Source: an uncultured Roseibium sp. (GTDB lineage: Bacteria > Pseudomonadota > Alphaproteobacteria > Rhizobiales > Stappiaceae). Taken from it: a stretch of DNA of 64,000 nucleotides. Positions 26,357-35,642 of the stretch are shown piece after piece. The stretch's first letter is position 1; every line of letters starts with the position of its first letter. The translations under genes were made by a program, and so were the position numbers. Below the pieces are notes generated by a model. The model was not told where the DNA came from. It did not search any database and worked only from the letters and a program-made list of their open reading frames with translations. The stretch covers positions 124,001-188,000 of the forward strand of contig NZ_CANMNP010000002.1 of assembly GCF_947499295.1 (NCBI RefSeq), read 5' to 3'.

Positions 26357-28033
26357 CTACATGTTCGGGTAATTGGGCCCGCCAGCTCCTTCCGGTACGG
26401 TCCAGGTGATATTGCCGTTCGGATCCTTGATATCGCAGGTCTTGCAGTGAACGCAGTTCTGCGAATTGATCTGGAATCGCGGAGCGTCTTCACCTTCTTC
26501 CACCCATTCATAAACGCCGGCCGGACAGTAACGGTTGGAGGGCCCTGCAAAGATGTCATGCTCGGAAGACTTCTGGAGGACGTCGTCCTTCACCTTCAGG
26601 TGAATCGGCTGATCTTCTTCGTGGTTGGTATTGGACAGGAACACAGACGAAAGCTTGTCGAAGGAAACTACGCCGTCTGGCTTCGGATAGTCGATCTTCT
26701 TGCAGTCTTTGGCCGGTTTCAGTGTCTCGGAGTCTTTTTTGCCGTGTTTCATTGTTCCGAAGAACGAGAAACCGAACAACTCGTTGGTCCACATGTCCAG
26801 GCCACCAAGGCCAATGCCAAGCCAGGTGCCGAACTTTGACCAAAGTGGCTTTGCATTACGTACCTTTTTCAGGTCGTCGCCAATCGGGCTGTTGCGCCAT
26901 GCCGCATCGTAATTCGTCAGTTCCGAATGAGCTTCCCCGCGCCCGATGGCCGACATCACTTCGTCCGCCGCCAGCATTCCGGACAGCATCGCGTTGTGTG
27001 AGCCCTTGATCCTGGGCACGTTGACGAGGCCGGCCGAGCATCCCATCAGCAGGCCTCCTGGAAACGACATCTTCGGCACGGACTGAAAGCCGCCTTCCGT
27101 GATCGCGCGTGCGCCATAGGAAATGCGCTTGCCGCCTTCGAAAGTATCGCAAATGGCTGGGTGCGTTTTGAAACGCTGGAATTCGTCGAACGGCGAGAGC
27201 CATGGATTTTCGTAGTTGAGATGAACCACAAAGCCGACCGCCACCTGGTTGTCTTCCAGATGATAGAGGAACGAGCCACCACCGGTCTTGCCGTCCAGCG
27301 GCCACCCAAACGAGTGCTGAACCAGGCCTGGTCGATGCTTCGAAGGGTCAACCTGCCATAGTTCCTTGATGCCGATACCGAATTTCGCGACGTCGCTCTC
27401 TCGGTCGAGATCGAATTTCTCAATCAGTTGTTTGGCAAGCGATCCGCGCGCACCTTCACCGATCAGCGTGTATTTGCCTCTGAGTTCCATGCCGCGGGTG
27501 AACATGGCATTCGGTTTTCCGTCGCGGCCAATACCCATGTCGCCAGTGGCAACACCGACAACGTTTCCGCTCTCGTCGTAAAGCAGCTCCGCGGCGGCAA
27601 ATCCGGGGTAAATCTCCACGCCAAGAACTTCCGCTTTCTCGGCAAGCCAGCGGCAGACATTGCCAAGCGAAACAATGTAATTGCCGTGGTTGCCCATGAG
27701 TTTGGGCATGAACATATTTGGCAAACGCATCGAACCGGCCGGTCCGAGCACCAGAAAGTGGTCTGCGGTGACGGGCGTTTTTATCGGCGTGTCCTCGTCC
27801 CGCCACTCCGGAAGAAGCTGGTCCAGCGCGACTGGGTCGATCACAGCGCCCGACAAAATATGAGCGCCGACTTCCGATCCCTTTTCCAGGACCACGACAC
27901 TTAGTTCCTCGCCTTTTTCGTTGGCGAGCTGTTTCAGTCTGATTGCAGCTGCAAGACCTGCAGGGCCTGCACCCACAATCACGACATCGACATCCATGCT
28001 CTCGCGTTCGCCAAGCGCGTCTTGTTCGCTCAT
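26357..28033 (-). CDS. etfD: Electron transfer flavoprotein-ubiquinone oxidoreductase
   Basis: 558 residues. It passes electrons from ETF, reduced by acyl-CoA and other dehydrogenases, to ubiquinone at the inner membrane. The N-terminal FAD site is DVVIVGAGPAGLAAAIRLKQ, followed by VLEKGSEVGAHILSGAV. A GEGARGSLAKQL segment and ubiquinone-domain sequence lie in the middle. The C-terminal 4Fe-4S cluster is formed by the Cys in NRYCPAGVYE plus CVHCKTCDIKDP. ATG 28033 follows GGAGGGAGAAAAAG; an upstream in-frame extension to 28114 is rejected. The etfA/etfB partners are not in the window. Confidence 0.96.
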   Translation of the reverse strand: MSEQDALGERESMDVDVVIVGAGPAGLAAAIRLKQLANEKGEELSVVVLEKGSEVGAHILSGAVIDPVALDQLLPEWRDEDTPIKTPVTADHFLVLGPAGSMRLPNMFMPKLMGNHGNYIVSLGNVCRWLAEKAEVLGVEIYPGFAAAELLYDESGNVVGVATGDMGIGRDGKPNAMFTRGMELRGKYTLIGEGARGSLAKQLIEKFDLDRESDVAKFGIGIKELWQVDPSKHRPGLVQHSFGWPLDGKTGGGSFLYHLEDNQVAVGFVVHLNYENPWLSPFDEFQRFKTHPAICDTFEGGKRISYGARAITEGGFQSVPKMSFPGGLLMGCSAGLVNVPRIKGSHNAMLSGMLAADEVMSAIGRGEAHSELTNYDAAWRNSPIGDDLKKVRNAKPLWSKFGTWLGIGLGGLDMWTNELFGFSFFGTMKHGKKDSETLKPAKDCKKIDYPKPDGVVSFDKLSSVFLSNTNHEEDQPIHLKVKDDVLQKSSEHDIFAGPSNRYCPAGVYEWVEEGEDAPRFQINSQNCVHCKTCDIKDPNGNITWTVPEGAGGPNYPNM

Positions 28034-28203
28034 CTTTTTCTCCCTCCGCCCAAAAGGGGCACGGCTTCGCCCATATCGCCCTTTTGCCTCATTTTGCAGC
28101 GCAAAACACGACAATTTTTGTCTTTAAGAGGCAATTTGAGTTCAGTTCTCACCATTTGAGGTTCAGATAGACCAAAGCGGGGTCTGGGCGTCAAGAGTGG
28201 AAA

Positions 28204-28225
28204 ATTACGTTTACGTAAACGTAAT
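28204..28225. promoter_or_regulatory. Perfect 22-bp palindrome, probable operator
   Basis: Each half reads ATTACGTTTAC on its own strand, so the 22 bases are fully self-complementary. It sits 170 bases before etfD and 123 bases before the glycosylase gene, in the divergent spacer 28034-28348 that holds no gene. Operators of the same ACGTAAACGT type are described for MerR-family LiuR regulators of branched-chain amino acid and acyl-CoA breakdown. That match is from memory, but it fits control of etfD. Confidence 0.65.
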
Positions 28226-28348
28226 AAACAAATTTGGCCTGAGATTGTGCAAACCCGTTGGATAACGATGATCGGCCCTCGTTGTGGCGAGGAGCTCTCT
28301 TGTTCTATTGCATTAGCTGATTAAACTCGTCCGCCGGAGGTAGTGGTA

Positions 28349-29236
28349 GTGCAGCAAAACCCAATCGACATGTCTCACCTGGAAGCCCTGCTGGATTTCT
28401 ATTCCAGCGCCGGTGTGGACTGTTTCATGGGTGACAAGCCACTTGACTGGTATGAGTTGACCAACAAGCAGGCGGAGCAGTTTCGTCAAAAGAAAACGGT
28501 CGCAGGTCCGCCAAGTGTTGCGCCCACCCTGGTCGCTCCGGAACGACCGAGGGACGCACGTCCCGCCCAGCCGCCAGCAAGTCCAGCCGCACCGGCGGCA
28601 ACGCGAGGTGAGCAGCCGAGTGCTGTGCTGCCTGATGCTCAAATTATTGCGGCAGCCAGGGATATCGCAGCATCCGCGACATCGCTTGAGGAGTTGCGGG
28701 CCTGTCTGGAAGCCTTTGACGGGTGCAATTTGAAACTGACAGCCAAGACCCTTGTGTTTGCCGATGGTCACCCTGAGGCGAGGCTTATGTTCGTCGGTGA
28801 AGCACCTGGACGGGATGAGGATTTGCAGGGCAAGCCTTTTGTGGGCCGGTCTGGACAGCTCCTTGATCGCATGCTTGACGCGATCGGCATGGAGCGATCG
28901 TCAACCTATATCGCCAATGTAGTGCCCTGGCGCCCACCTGGAAACCGGACGCCCACACCTCAGGAAACCGAGATCTGCAAACCGTTTATCAAGCGGCAGA
29001 TTGAACTTGTGAACCCGGATGTGCTCGTGTTCCTCGGAGCGGCCTCAGCCAAGACCTTGCTTGGCGTTCAGGAGGGTATTCGCAAGATGCGTGGCCGTTG
29101 GATGGCTTATCCCGGAAGCGGCAAGGAAATTGCCGCGATAGCGACTTATCATCCGGCATATCTGCTTCGCAGTCCCCTTGAGAAGCGTCTTTCTTGGCGG
29201 GATTTTTTGGCGATCAGTCAGAGCCTGAAAAAATAA
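28349..29236 (+). CDS. Uracil-DNA glycosylase, family 4 (Fe-S)
   Basis: 295 residues. It removes uracil from DNA. The catalytic block [22 protein letters not shown] and the [14 protein letters not shown] motif define the family 4/5 uracil-DNA glycosylases, and the C-terminal [11 protein letters not shown] supplies the conserved His. Cysteines in FDGCNLK and EICKPF fit the iron-sulphur ligands. The N-terminal 110 residues include a Pro/Ala-rich linker (about residues 50-90) joining a short conserved head to the enzyme. GTG 28349 is preferred, eight bases after GGAGG; an in-frame GTG at 28343 is too close to it. Confidence 0.92.
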   Translation: MQQNPIDMSHLEALLDFYSSAGVDCFMGDKPLDWYELTNKQAEQFRQKKTVAGPPSVAPTLVAPERPRDARPAQPPASPAAPAATRGEQPSAVLPDAQIIAAARDIAASATSLEELRACLEAFDGCNLKLTAKTLVFADGHPEARLMFVGEAPGRDEDLQGKPFVGRSGQLLDRMLDAIGMERSSTYIANVVPWRPPGNRTPTPQETEICKPFIKRQIELVNPDVLVFLGAASAKTLLGVQEGIRKMRGRWMAYPGSGKEIAAIATYHPAYLLRSPLEKRLSWRDFLAISQSLKK

Positions 29237-29388
29237 AGTCAAAATTCAAATTTGAGTGCGTTATTCCCTAGGTAAATCTTCTAGTTAAAAGTTGGTTGAA
29301 CGGATCAATTTGAAATCGTCTTGAAGGAATCTCTGTAGGGATTCGTATTTCGTCGCAATTTGCCAAGTTTAACTGTCCAGTCCGCGAA

Positions 29389-29428
29389 AATATTTAGGTC
29401 CTGTTAAATCGGATGTGACCTAATATTT
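29389..29428. repeat. Inverted repeat upstream of the PilZ genes
   Basis: AATATTTAGGTC (29389-29400) and GACCTAATATTT (29417-29428) are complementary except for one missing base, 16 bases apart. It may be an operator or a leader hairpin, as it lies 60-100 bases before the first PilZ start in a 254-base spacer that is otherwise featureless. Confidence 0.45.
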
Positions 29429-29490
29429 GACGCTTGAAACTCTTCCGCCCGCGCGCGGCATGCTCGTGCGCCAGGACTAGGGAGGGCACG

Positions 29491-30129
29491 TTGTCTGAGA
29501 CAGTCAAAGACGGTCCTGAAGTCACAGGTCAGCCGGTTCTTGTTCTCGATTTCGGCACGCTCGCATGTGAGGAAACCACCGCGTCGAAGTTCAACAAGTC
29601 CGGTTGCGAGATCCGCTCGGGCAAGCTGACCGAGATCGGTCAATTGGTTGGAATTCGCCTTGCCGACATGGAGCAGATGATCAAAGGCCGCGTCGAGAAA
29701 GTCGAAGACGGCAGCGTTTATGTATCCTTCAAGGTTGAAGACAAGAGCCAGGTGGAGAAACGCAGGGAGCCGCGCAAGTCGGTATCCATTCCTGCTTGGG
29801 TCAGCGGTCATAAGTCTGATGATGGCGTCAGATGTGACATTGTCGACGCCAGCAAATCCGGATGCCGATTGTCGAGCACAGGTCTCGAAGTTCTCCCAGA
29901 AAACATCAAGCTGCAGATTGCCGGCCTCGATATGCCCGTCAAAGGCGAAATTGTTTGGCGAAATTCCAGCTTTGCCGGAGTGAAGCTCACTTGGCAATTC
30001 GCCAATGACGGTGACAACACTGAAACGCGTATCAAACCGCCGGATCTTGCTGGAAAAGCGGGTGTTAAGGACAAAGCCAAAAGCAACTCAAGTGGTTTTG
30101 GGGTCAAGCGCCGGAAGGGACCTGACTGA
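29491..30129 (+). CDS. Double PilZ-domain protein, first of a tandem pair
   Basis: 212 residues from TTG 29491, which follows GGGAGGG. The C-terminal half is a canonical c-di-GMP-binding PilZ domain: RREPR (91-95) as the RxxxR arginine motif and DASKSG (119-124) as the D/NxSxxG motif. The N-terminal half looks like a degenerate second copy: FNKSGCEI...VGIRLADM...IKGRVEKVEDGSVYVSF aligns by eye with ASKSGCRL...IKLQIAGLDMPVKGEIVW in the second half, but has no RxxxR. The last 35 residues are basic and low in complexity. It probably senses c-di-GMP; output unknown. An in-frame TTG 29434 is an alternative start. Confidence 0.85.
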   Translation: MSETVKDGPEVTGQPVLVLDFGTLACEETTASKFNKSGCEIRSGKLTEIGQLVGIRLADMEQMIKGRVEKVEDGSVYVSFKVEDKSQVEKRREPRKSVSIPAWVSGHKSDDGVRCDIVDASKSGCRLSSTGLEVLPENIKLQIAGLDMPVKGEIVWRNSSFAGVKLTWQFANDGDNTETRIKPPDLAGKAGVKDKAKSNSSGFGVKRRKGPD

Positions 30130-30317
30130 GGTTTTTTCGTCCCGCAGTCGCTTGCTGAACAAAGGGGAATTGCGGTGGGCCGGCTATATCTGAAACGCGG
30201 TGCTTGAACCGAATGCACCAAGCTCAGATCAGGCTTGAAAGAGTGTGTTATCTCCTTGCGTTAACTCGGAATTCAGCTTCGATTTGTAACATCCCTGTCA
30301 ATATTGCGGGGGATAAA

Positions 30318-30941
30318 TTGAACCATTTGGCCATTGCGACGAATGCTGCGGAAGGCATGTCTGCACTCGTCGTCGATCTTGCAGATATGTCTTGTTTCGA
30401 AGTTGCTGCTCGCGAGTTGACGGACACCGGTTGTTGGATCGTTTCAGATAAGGTTGACCTTCTTAAGGAAGAGGTCGGGCTTCGCATCGACGGTTTTGAC
30501 AAGCTGTTGCATGGTGCGATTATCGCCTATGGCGACAACGAAGCGCAGATCTCGTTTGAGGTCAACAAACCTGCCTCAGATGACAAGCGCCGCGAAGTCC
30601 GTCGTCCGGTCTGGATCACCGCCATAGTTTGCGGCAAGTCCAACCCTGTTTCAATGAAGTGCCGGATTGTCGATGCCAGCCGGTCCGGCTGCCGCCTGGA
30701 AGGGGAACATCTCACCCGTCTGCCCGACAACATCGACATATCCATACCCGGTCTGGATTTGCCGGTAGCGGGACGGATAGTGTGGCACAAGAACGGGCAG
30801 GCGGGGGTTCAACTCAGCTGGCCATTTGCCACTGAACCGGCCCCTCAGCCGAATGAGCTGATCCGAAAACTTCAGGAAGAAAAAGCCGAGCCGAAACCGA
30901 AACCGGTTCGGAAAAAGAAGATCAGTGCATTCGGTGCATGA
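30318..30941 (+). CDS. Double PilZ-domain protein, second of the pair
   Basis: 207 residues from TTG 30318, with GGGGGAT just upstream, giving a protein collinear with its neighbour. RREVRR and DASRSG are the two c-di-GMP contact motifs, and the degenerate N-terminal copy (LTDTGCWI...VGLRIDGFD...HGAIIAYGDNEAQISF) is again visible. The C-terminus is a Lys/Pro-rich tail (EKAEPKPKPVRKKK). It is clearly a paralogue of the preceding gene by tandem duplication, diverged to roughly a third identity. The frame is open back to 30204, adding 38 residues without resemblance to the paralogue. Confidence 0.83.
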   Translation: MNHLAIATNAAEGMSALVVDLADMSCFEVAARELTDTGCWIVSDKVDLLKEEVGLRIDGFDKLLHGAIIAYGDNEAQISFEVNKPASDDKRREVRRPVWITAIVCGKSNPVSMKCRIVDASRSGCRLEGEHLTRLPDNIDISIPGLDLPVAGRIVWHKNGQAGVQLSWPFATEPAPQPNELIRKLQEEKAEPKPKPVRKKKISAFGA

Positions 30942-31045
30942 GCCTAAGCTGATACTGTCCTGCTGATTTTCCCGGCATCACAACCTTTGAAAGTCAGTTC
31001 CCGATACATATATCGGGAGGAGTTTGTGAACTCTGTCAGGACCAA

Positions 31046-31909
31046 TTGCGCGTGCTTTCTTCTCTTCGCCGCTATCTCCCCAAACGTTTCCGAAACGAAA
31101 AGCTGGTTGTTCCGGTCGTCCGCCTTCAAGGGGCCATCGGAATGAACAGCCCGATGCGCACTGGCCTTTCTCTCGCGACAACCGCATTGCCGCTGGAAAA
31201 AGCCTTTTCGTTCAAGAAAGCACCCGCGGTTGCCATAATTGTGAATTCGCCTGGCGGATCTCCGGTTCAATCAAGGCTGATTTTCAAGCGCATTCGCGAT
31301 CTTGCGAAGGAAAATGAAAAGGACGTTCTGGTTTTTGTCGAGGATGTTGCCGCCAGCGGCGGGTACATGATTTCACTGGCCGGCGATGAAATCTTTGTCG
31401 ACCCCTCTTCAATCGTCGGCTCGATTGGCGTCGTCGCTGCCGGCTTCGGCTTTACGGAATTGATCAAGAAAGTGGGAGTTGACCGCCGGGTTTACACAGC
31501 CGGGGAAAAGAAGGTCACGCTCGATCCCTTCCAACCTGAAGTGCCTGAGGACATCGAATATCTGAAGACACTGCAACAGGAAATCCATGACACCTTCATC
31601 GACATCGTCAAGTCGCGCCGGGGGGATATTCTGACAGACGATCCGGATCTGTTCAGCGGCAAATTCTGGACAGGGCGCAAAGCGGTCGAACTTGGCCTGG
31701 TCGATGGAATTGGCGATTTGCGCAGCGTTATCAGGGACCGGTATGGCGACATGACCGAGCCGAAACTCGTGGCAGCACCGCGAGGACTGTTCGGAAGGAA
31801 AGCCGGACTGGGTGTCGCCCTGTCAGGTAAATCTTTGACGGAAGGGCTCGGACAGGACCTTATTTCCGCCGTTGAGGAACGAGCGCTCTGGATGCGCTAC
31901 GGCCTTTAA
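31046..31909 (+). CDS. S49-family serine peptidase (SppA/SohB-like)
   Basis: 287 residues. The nucleophile is Ser104 in VEDVAASGGYMIS, with the general-base lysine probably Lys155 or Lys156 in TAGEKKVTLDPF, as in short signal peptide peptidases. VNSPGGSPVQS forms the substrate-binding strand, and SSIVGSIGVV follows the nucleophile. There is no obvious membrane anchor at the N-terminus, unlike E. coli SppA, so it may act from the cytosolic side or bind through the hydrophobic patch. The start is TTG 31046 with CAGGACC upstream. A 61-residue membrane protein gene follows after 48 bases. Confidence 0.9.
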   Translation: MRVLSSLRRYLPKRFRNEKLVVPVVRLQGAIGMNSPMRTGLSLATTALPLEKAFSFKKAPAVAIIVNSPGGSPVQSRLIFKRIRDLAKENEKDVLVFVEDVAASGGYMISLAGDEIFVDPSSIVGSIGVVAAGFGFTELIKKVGVDRRVYTAGEKKVTLDPFQPEVPEDIEYLKTLQQEIHDTFIDIVKSRRGDILTDDPDLFSGKFWTGRKAVELGLVDGIGDLRSVIRDRYGDMTEPKLVAAPRGLFGRKAGLGVALSGKSLTEGLGQDLISAVEERALWMRYGL

Positions 31910-31957
31910 AAAGGCACAATACAAGTGTGATCTTCCGGGCAAGAAGGGGAACAGAAG

Positions 31958-32143
31958 ATGACGGAATTGATTGGAGTGGCAGCTTTGGCCGTTGGCGGCT
32001 ACTGGATTGTTCAACGGGTCAAGCGCAAGATGGCCGAAGTTGAAAATCAGATCTCCAAAGCTGCTGCCAACGCAGATCCGAATGGACGTGGTACCAAGCT
32101 GGTGCGCGACCCGGTGAGCGGAAAGTACCGGCCCAGCAATTAG
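31958..32143 (+). CDS. Small single-span membrane protein
   Basis: 61 residues. One N-terminal membrane helix (LIGVAALAVGGYWIV) is followed by a charged helix (QRVKRKMAEVENQISKA) and a short tail ending RDPVSGKYRPSN. ATG 31958 is well placed after GAAGGGGAACAGAAG. It is likely co-transcribed with the S49 peptidase 48 bases upstream. I do not recognise a named family. The tail (TKLVRDPVSGKYRP) resembles one I have seen in other alphaproteobacterial small proteins. Confidence 0.8.
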   Translation: MTELIGVAALAVGGYWIVQRVKRKMAEVENQISKAAANADPNGRGTKLVRDPVSGKYRPSN

Positions 32144-32189
32144 AGAAAGCAGGCGGAGCGAAATACCCCGCCTACAATTGGTCTTGACG

Positions 32190-33581
32190 TTATTTTGCTG
32201 CCGAAGCGACAAACAATCCCCAGCGCGTGGAGTTTGTTCTGGCAGTTGACCAAAGAACGGCTACCGTCAGCAAAAGCAGCAGACATTCGGCTGCAGGACC
32301 GGCGAGCCAGATGCCGATTTCTCCGAAATACTGAGGTAACACGAACAACAGCGGCAGAAAGAAAAAGTAGGGCTTGATCAGGCTGATCAATGCTGCGCGT
32401 CCAGCATCGCCGAGTGCCTGGAAATAGGTCGCAATAACGAAGAATGGCCCTGTTACCAGCATCATCGCGATGTTGATCGGCATGATCCTGTCCAACTCGC
32501 CAACGATCCTCGCATCCTCGACAAACAAGAAACCTATTTGGCGGGCAAAAAGTGTCAGCAAGACCTGGGCACTAAGGCAATAGAAGAACGCAATCATGAG
32601 CCCCAGACGCAGTGTGTTGTCCGACCGCTGCCACTTTCCAGCACCATAGTTGTTGCCGATCATGGCTTGCAGCGCTTGGGTCAACCCCAGAAGAGGCAAG
32701 AACACGAACGTCATGATGCGGGTCATGAGACCGAATGCGGCGACAGTGGCTTCGTAACCCGCCGACCCGAAATGCTGAAGGGAAGCAAAGGTTGCAGCCG
32801 ATCCGAGGGCAATTCCTGCAAAGTTGAGGCTTTGCGGAGCGCCGAGTTTGAGAATTGAAACCCAGTGTGCAGTCAACGAATGACTGCGAAGAACCTGAGG
32901 TTTCAAAATGCTGTTGGTGCGCATGCGAAAGCCAATCACGAAGACAAACGCCAAAACTTGCGCCATCGCTGTTCCACACGCCATTCCGGCAACGCCAAAG
33001 TCCAATATAGCGACCAGCAGAAAATTGAACGCGATATTGGACAGCGAAACAAAGAGACTGACGCCTGCCATTTGAATGACATAGCCTTCGCACCTCAGGG
33101 CATCTGACTGCACAGACAGTACAAACAGGAGAGGCGAGGTCCATATTGTAATCGCGAGATAAATATGGGCCATCCGGGCTATCGGCTCAGATCCTTCCGC
33201 CGCTTTGAGAATGAGCGGGTACCCGATCATTGTGAAAAGGAGGAGCGCCGTCGCGCCCGCAAGCAGCGAAAGACCGTGGGCGCCAACAAAAACGCCTTGG
33301 GCGAGACGTATTTGCTCACCCCCGAGCGCGCGGGCGAGGACACTCGACATTCCGCCTGAAATAAGCGTCGCTGCTGCGACGAGCAGCATATAGGCCGGAA
33401 ACATCAAAGTAACGGCACTAAGCGCTTCCGGTCCGACAAAGTGGCCAAGAAACATCGCATCGGCAACGGTCAAAAGCCCGTTTGTGCTCATGACCAGAAC
33501 GATTGGTAAAGCAGTTTTCAAAAGAGTTGGGACAAGGGGCCCTTGCGTAAACGCATTGGTCTGGGACATGTCGGTCGACAT
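32190..33581 (-). CDS. MATE-family efflux transporter
   Basis: 463 residues with twelve predicted membrane helices in two six-helix halves, the layout of multidrug and toxic compound extrusion antiporters. The first half has LPIVLVMSTNGLLTVADAMFLGHFVGPEALSAV (residues 24-56) and the second LKLGAPQSLNFAGIALGSAATFA. ATG 33581 is chosen because GGAGAACGGA precedes it; the frame continues to 33608. It is convergent with the small membrane protein gene and divergent from glyQ. Substrate unknown. Confidence 0.92.
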   Translation of the reverse strand: MSTDMSQTNAFTQGPLVPTLLKTALPIVLVMSTNGLLTVADAMFLGHFVGPEALSAVTLMFPAYMLLVAAATLISGGMSSVLARALGGEQIRLAQGVFVGAHGLSLLAGATALLLFTMIGYPLILKAAEGSEPIARMAHIYLAITIWTSPLLFVLSVQSDALRCEGYVIQMAGVSLFVSLSNIAFNFLLVAILDFGVAGMACGTAMAQVLAFVFVIGFRMRTNSILKPQVLRSHSLTAHWVSILKLGAPQSLNFAGIALGSAATFASLQHFGSAGYEATVAAFGLMTRIMTFVFLPLLGLTQALQAMIGNNYGAGKWQRSDNTLRLGLMIAFFYCLSAQVLLTLFARQIGFLFVEDARIVGELDRIMPINIAMMLVTGPFFVIATYFQALGDAGRAALISLIKPYFFFLPLLFVLPQYFGEIGIWLAGPAAECLLLLLTVAVLWSTARTNSTRWGLFVASAAK

Positions 33582-33898
33582 TCCGTTCTCCAAAATCTGG
33601 CGTTTCACGGGAGAGGGGAGCTCGCATTGCCGCCTTCACGAAACGCGCGGAGGAACGAAAGTCGTCTGTTCCAGATCTTCACCAAGACATTTAGTCCGCG
33701 AGCAGCTGGCGCCTGGAGCCGGACCCGTTGGTAGTTTGTCCGCCGGGAACCGTCAACCCCTGGTAAGGGAGGAGCGTCCCGTTGCTCCATAACAGCTGTG
33801 TTGCACTCACCTTGACCTAGAGGTCACATCGTGGCACCTCTCGCACCGCATCGGCGGGATGTCCTGCCGCCAAAAGCCTCTTGCGGAATGAATATCCA
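33582..33898. promoter_or_regulatory. Divergent spacer MATE/glyQ with a TGACCT dyad
   Basis: A 317-base gap with no gene. TGACCT-AG-AGGTCA (33823-33836) is a perfect dyad overlapping a possible -35 (TTGACC at 33822-33827) about 65 bases before glyQ, so it could be an operator. A small GGAGC/GCTCC hairpin lies near 33770. Confidence 0.4.
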
Positions 33899-34867
33899 AT
33901 GTCGACAGAAACCGTGCCGGCGCACATGCGCCCGGAAAATTCCTTTCAAGGCCTGATCCTGACTTTGCAGCGCTTTTGGGCAGACCAGGGCTGCGTGGTT
34001 CTGCAGCCCTATGACATGGAAGTCGGCGCGGGAACTTTTCATCCGGCAACCACTTTGCGTTCGCTTGGACCACGGCCCTGGAAAGCTGCCTATGTGCAGC
34101 CTTCGCGCCGGCCAACCGACGGTCGTTACGGAGAAAACCCGAACAGGCTGCAACACTATTACCAATTCCAGGTTATCCTCAAACCGTCTCCCGACAATCT
34201 GCAGCAGCTATACCTGGACTCGCTTTATGCGATCGGGCTCGATCCCAAGATACATGACATTCGCTTTGTCGAGGACGACTGGGAAAGCCCGACATTGGGC
34301 GCTTGGGGTCTTGGTTGGGAATGCTGGTGCGACGGCATGGAAGTCTCGCAATTCACGTATTTCCAACAGGTCGCCGGTTTTGAATGCTCGCCTGTTTCCG
34401 GGGAGCTGACCTATGGTCTTGAGCGTCTCGCAATGTATATCCAGGGCGTCGATAACGTCTACGAGCTGAACTACAACGGCATGGAAGGCGACCAAAAAGT
34501 CACCTACGGGGATGTCTTCCTGCAGGCGGAACAGGAATATTCCCGGCATAATTTTGAACACGCTGATACGGAAATGCTGTTTAGGCACTTCAAGGACGCG
34601 GAAACGGAATGCCGATCGCTGCTCGACGCGGGCGCGAAGGCCCGTGAAGAGGCTGGAGCCAATGTTCATCAGGTCGTGCTACCGGCCTATGATCAGTGCA
34701 TCAAGGCTAGTCATGCCTTCAATCTTCTGGACGCACGTGGTGTTATTTCCGTAACAGAGCGCCAAAGCTACATCTTGCGCGTTCGCGAATTGGCCAAGGC
34801 ATGCGGTGCTGCCTTCCTGGAAACAGAAGCCGGTGGCGTCGGCTATCACAATCAGGCTGCCGAGTAA
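33899..34867 (+). CDS. glyQ: Glycyl-tRNA synthetase alpha subunit
   Basis: 322 residues. It is the catalytic subunit of the bacterial alpha2-beta2 enzyme, which makes Gly-tRNA(Gly). The class II motifs are complete: [52 protein letters not shown] and [14 protein letters not shown] sequence ([14 protein letters not shown]), then [14 protein letters not shown] 33899 is used, with an in-frame TTG at 33881 rejected. The beta subunit gene glyS is 5.9 kb downstream on the same strand, with four unrelated genes in between. Confidence 0.97.
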   Translation: MSTETVPAHMRPENSFQGLILTLQRFWADQGCVVLQPYDMEVGAGTFHPATTLRSLGPRPWKAAYVQPSRRPTDGRYGENPNRLQHYYQFQVILKPSPDNLQQLYLDSLYAIGLDPKIHDIRFVEDDWESPTLGAWGLGWECWCDGMEVSQFTYFQQVAGFECSPVSGELTYGLERLAMYIQGVDNVYELNYNGMEGDQKVTYGDVFLQAEQEYSRHNFEHADTEMLFRHFKDAETECRSLLDAGAKAREEAGANVHQVVLPAYDQCIKASHAFNLLDARGVISVTERQSYILRVRELAKACGAAFLETEAGGVGYHNQAAE

Positions 34868-35084
34868 TATTTCTCTGCGTCTGCAAGACAGGGATATCAG
34901 AGCGGATGGACGAATGATCACGCGTTCTGGCCAGCTCGTTGGCAATTGCTATATGCCGATGCCGAATTGAGGCTTCTTGCTGGCAACAGAATGCATCGGC
35001 TGCATCCCTGTCCATTCACTCTGCGTGATGACAATCCGTGTCGCAACGGATAGCCTCCGCGAGACTTTTTAGGAGGTTTTGAAT

Positions 35085-35639
35085 ATGGCCTGGTTTTTCC
35101 TGGCGCTTTTGATCGCGCTGTCTGTACTTGTCATCTTTCTCTACAACGCGCTCGTGAAAAAGCGTCAGATGGTAGAGGAAGGCTGGAGTGGTATCGAAGT
35201 CCAGCTCAAGCGCCGCAGCAATCTTATTCCAAACCTTATTGAGACGGTCAAAGGCTACGCATCCCATGAACAGGAAACGCTCGACACCGTGACGCAATTG
35301 CGCACGAGCATAAGTTCAATTCCGGCGGGCAACATAGCAGGCCGGGCAAAGGCGGAAGGCGAGCTTTCGAAAGCATTGGGGCGATTGTTTGCTGTTGCGG
35401 AAGCCTATCCTGACCTGAAGGCGAGCCAGAACTTCACTGATTTGCATCAGTCACTGGATGAGATCGAGAATGCCATCCAAATGGCACGCCGGTATTACAA
35501 CGGCGCGGTCAGAGGATTGAATGTCGCTGTTGAAAGCTTCCCGTCGAACCTGATCGCCAGCCAATTCAAGTTCGACAAGGCTGAATATTTTGAGATCGAA
35601 GATGACGCCGAACGCGCGGTTCCCAAGGTTTCTTTCTGA
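35085..35639 (+). CDS. LemA-family membrane protein
   Basis: 184 residues. One N-terminal membrane helix (WFFLALLIALSVLVIFLYN) is followed by a helical domain with the family motifs WSGIEVQLKRRSNLIPNLIETVKGYA and ARRYYNGAVRGLN. ATG 35085 lies eight bases after AGGAGG. LemA proteins often sit beside DUF2207 proteins, as here (three-base gap, surely one operon), and are proposed to act in the cell envelope, but their role is not established. Confidence 0.93.
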   Translation: MAWFFLALLIALSVLVIFLYNALVKKRQMVEEGWSGIEVQLKRRSNLIPNLIETVKGYASHEQETLDTVTQLRTSISSIPAGNIAGRAKAEGELSKALGRLFAVAEAYPDLKASQNFTDLHQSLDEIENAIQMARRYYNGAVRGLNVAVESFPSNLIASQFKFDKAEYFEIEDDAERAVPKVSF

Positions 35640-35642
35640 ACC

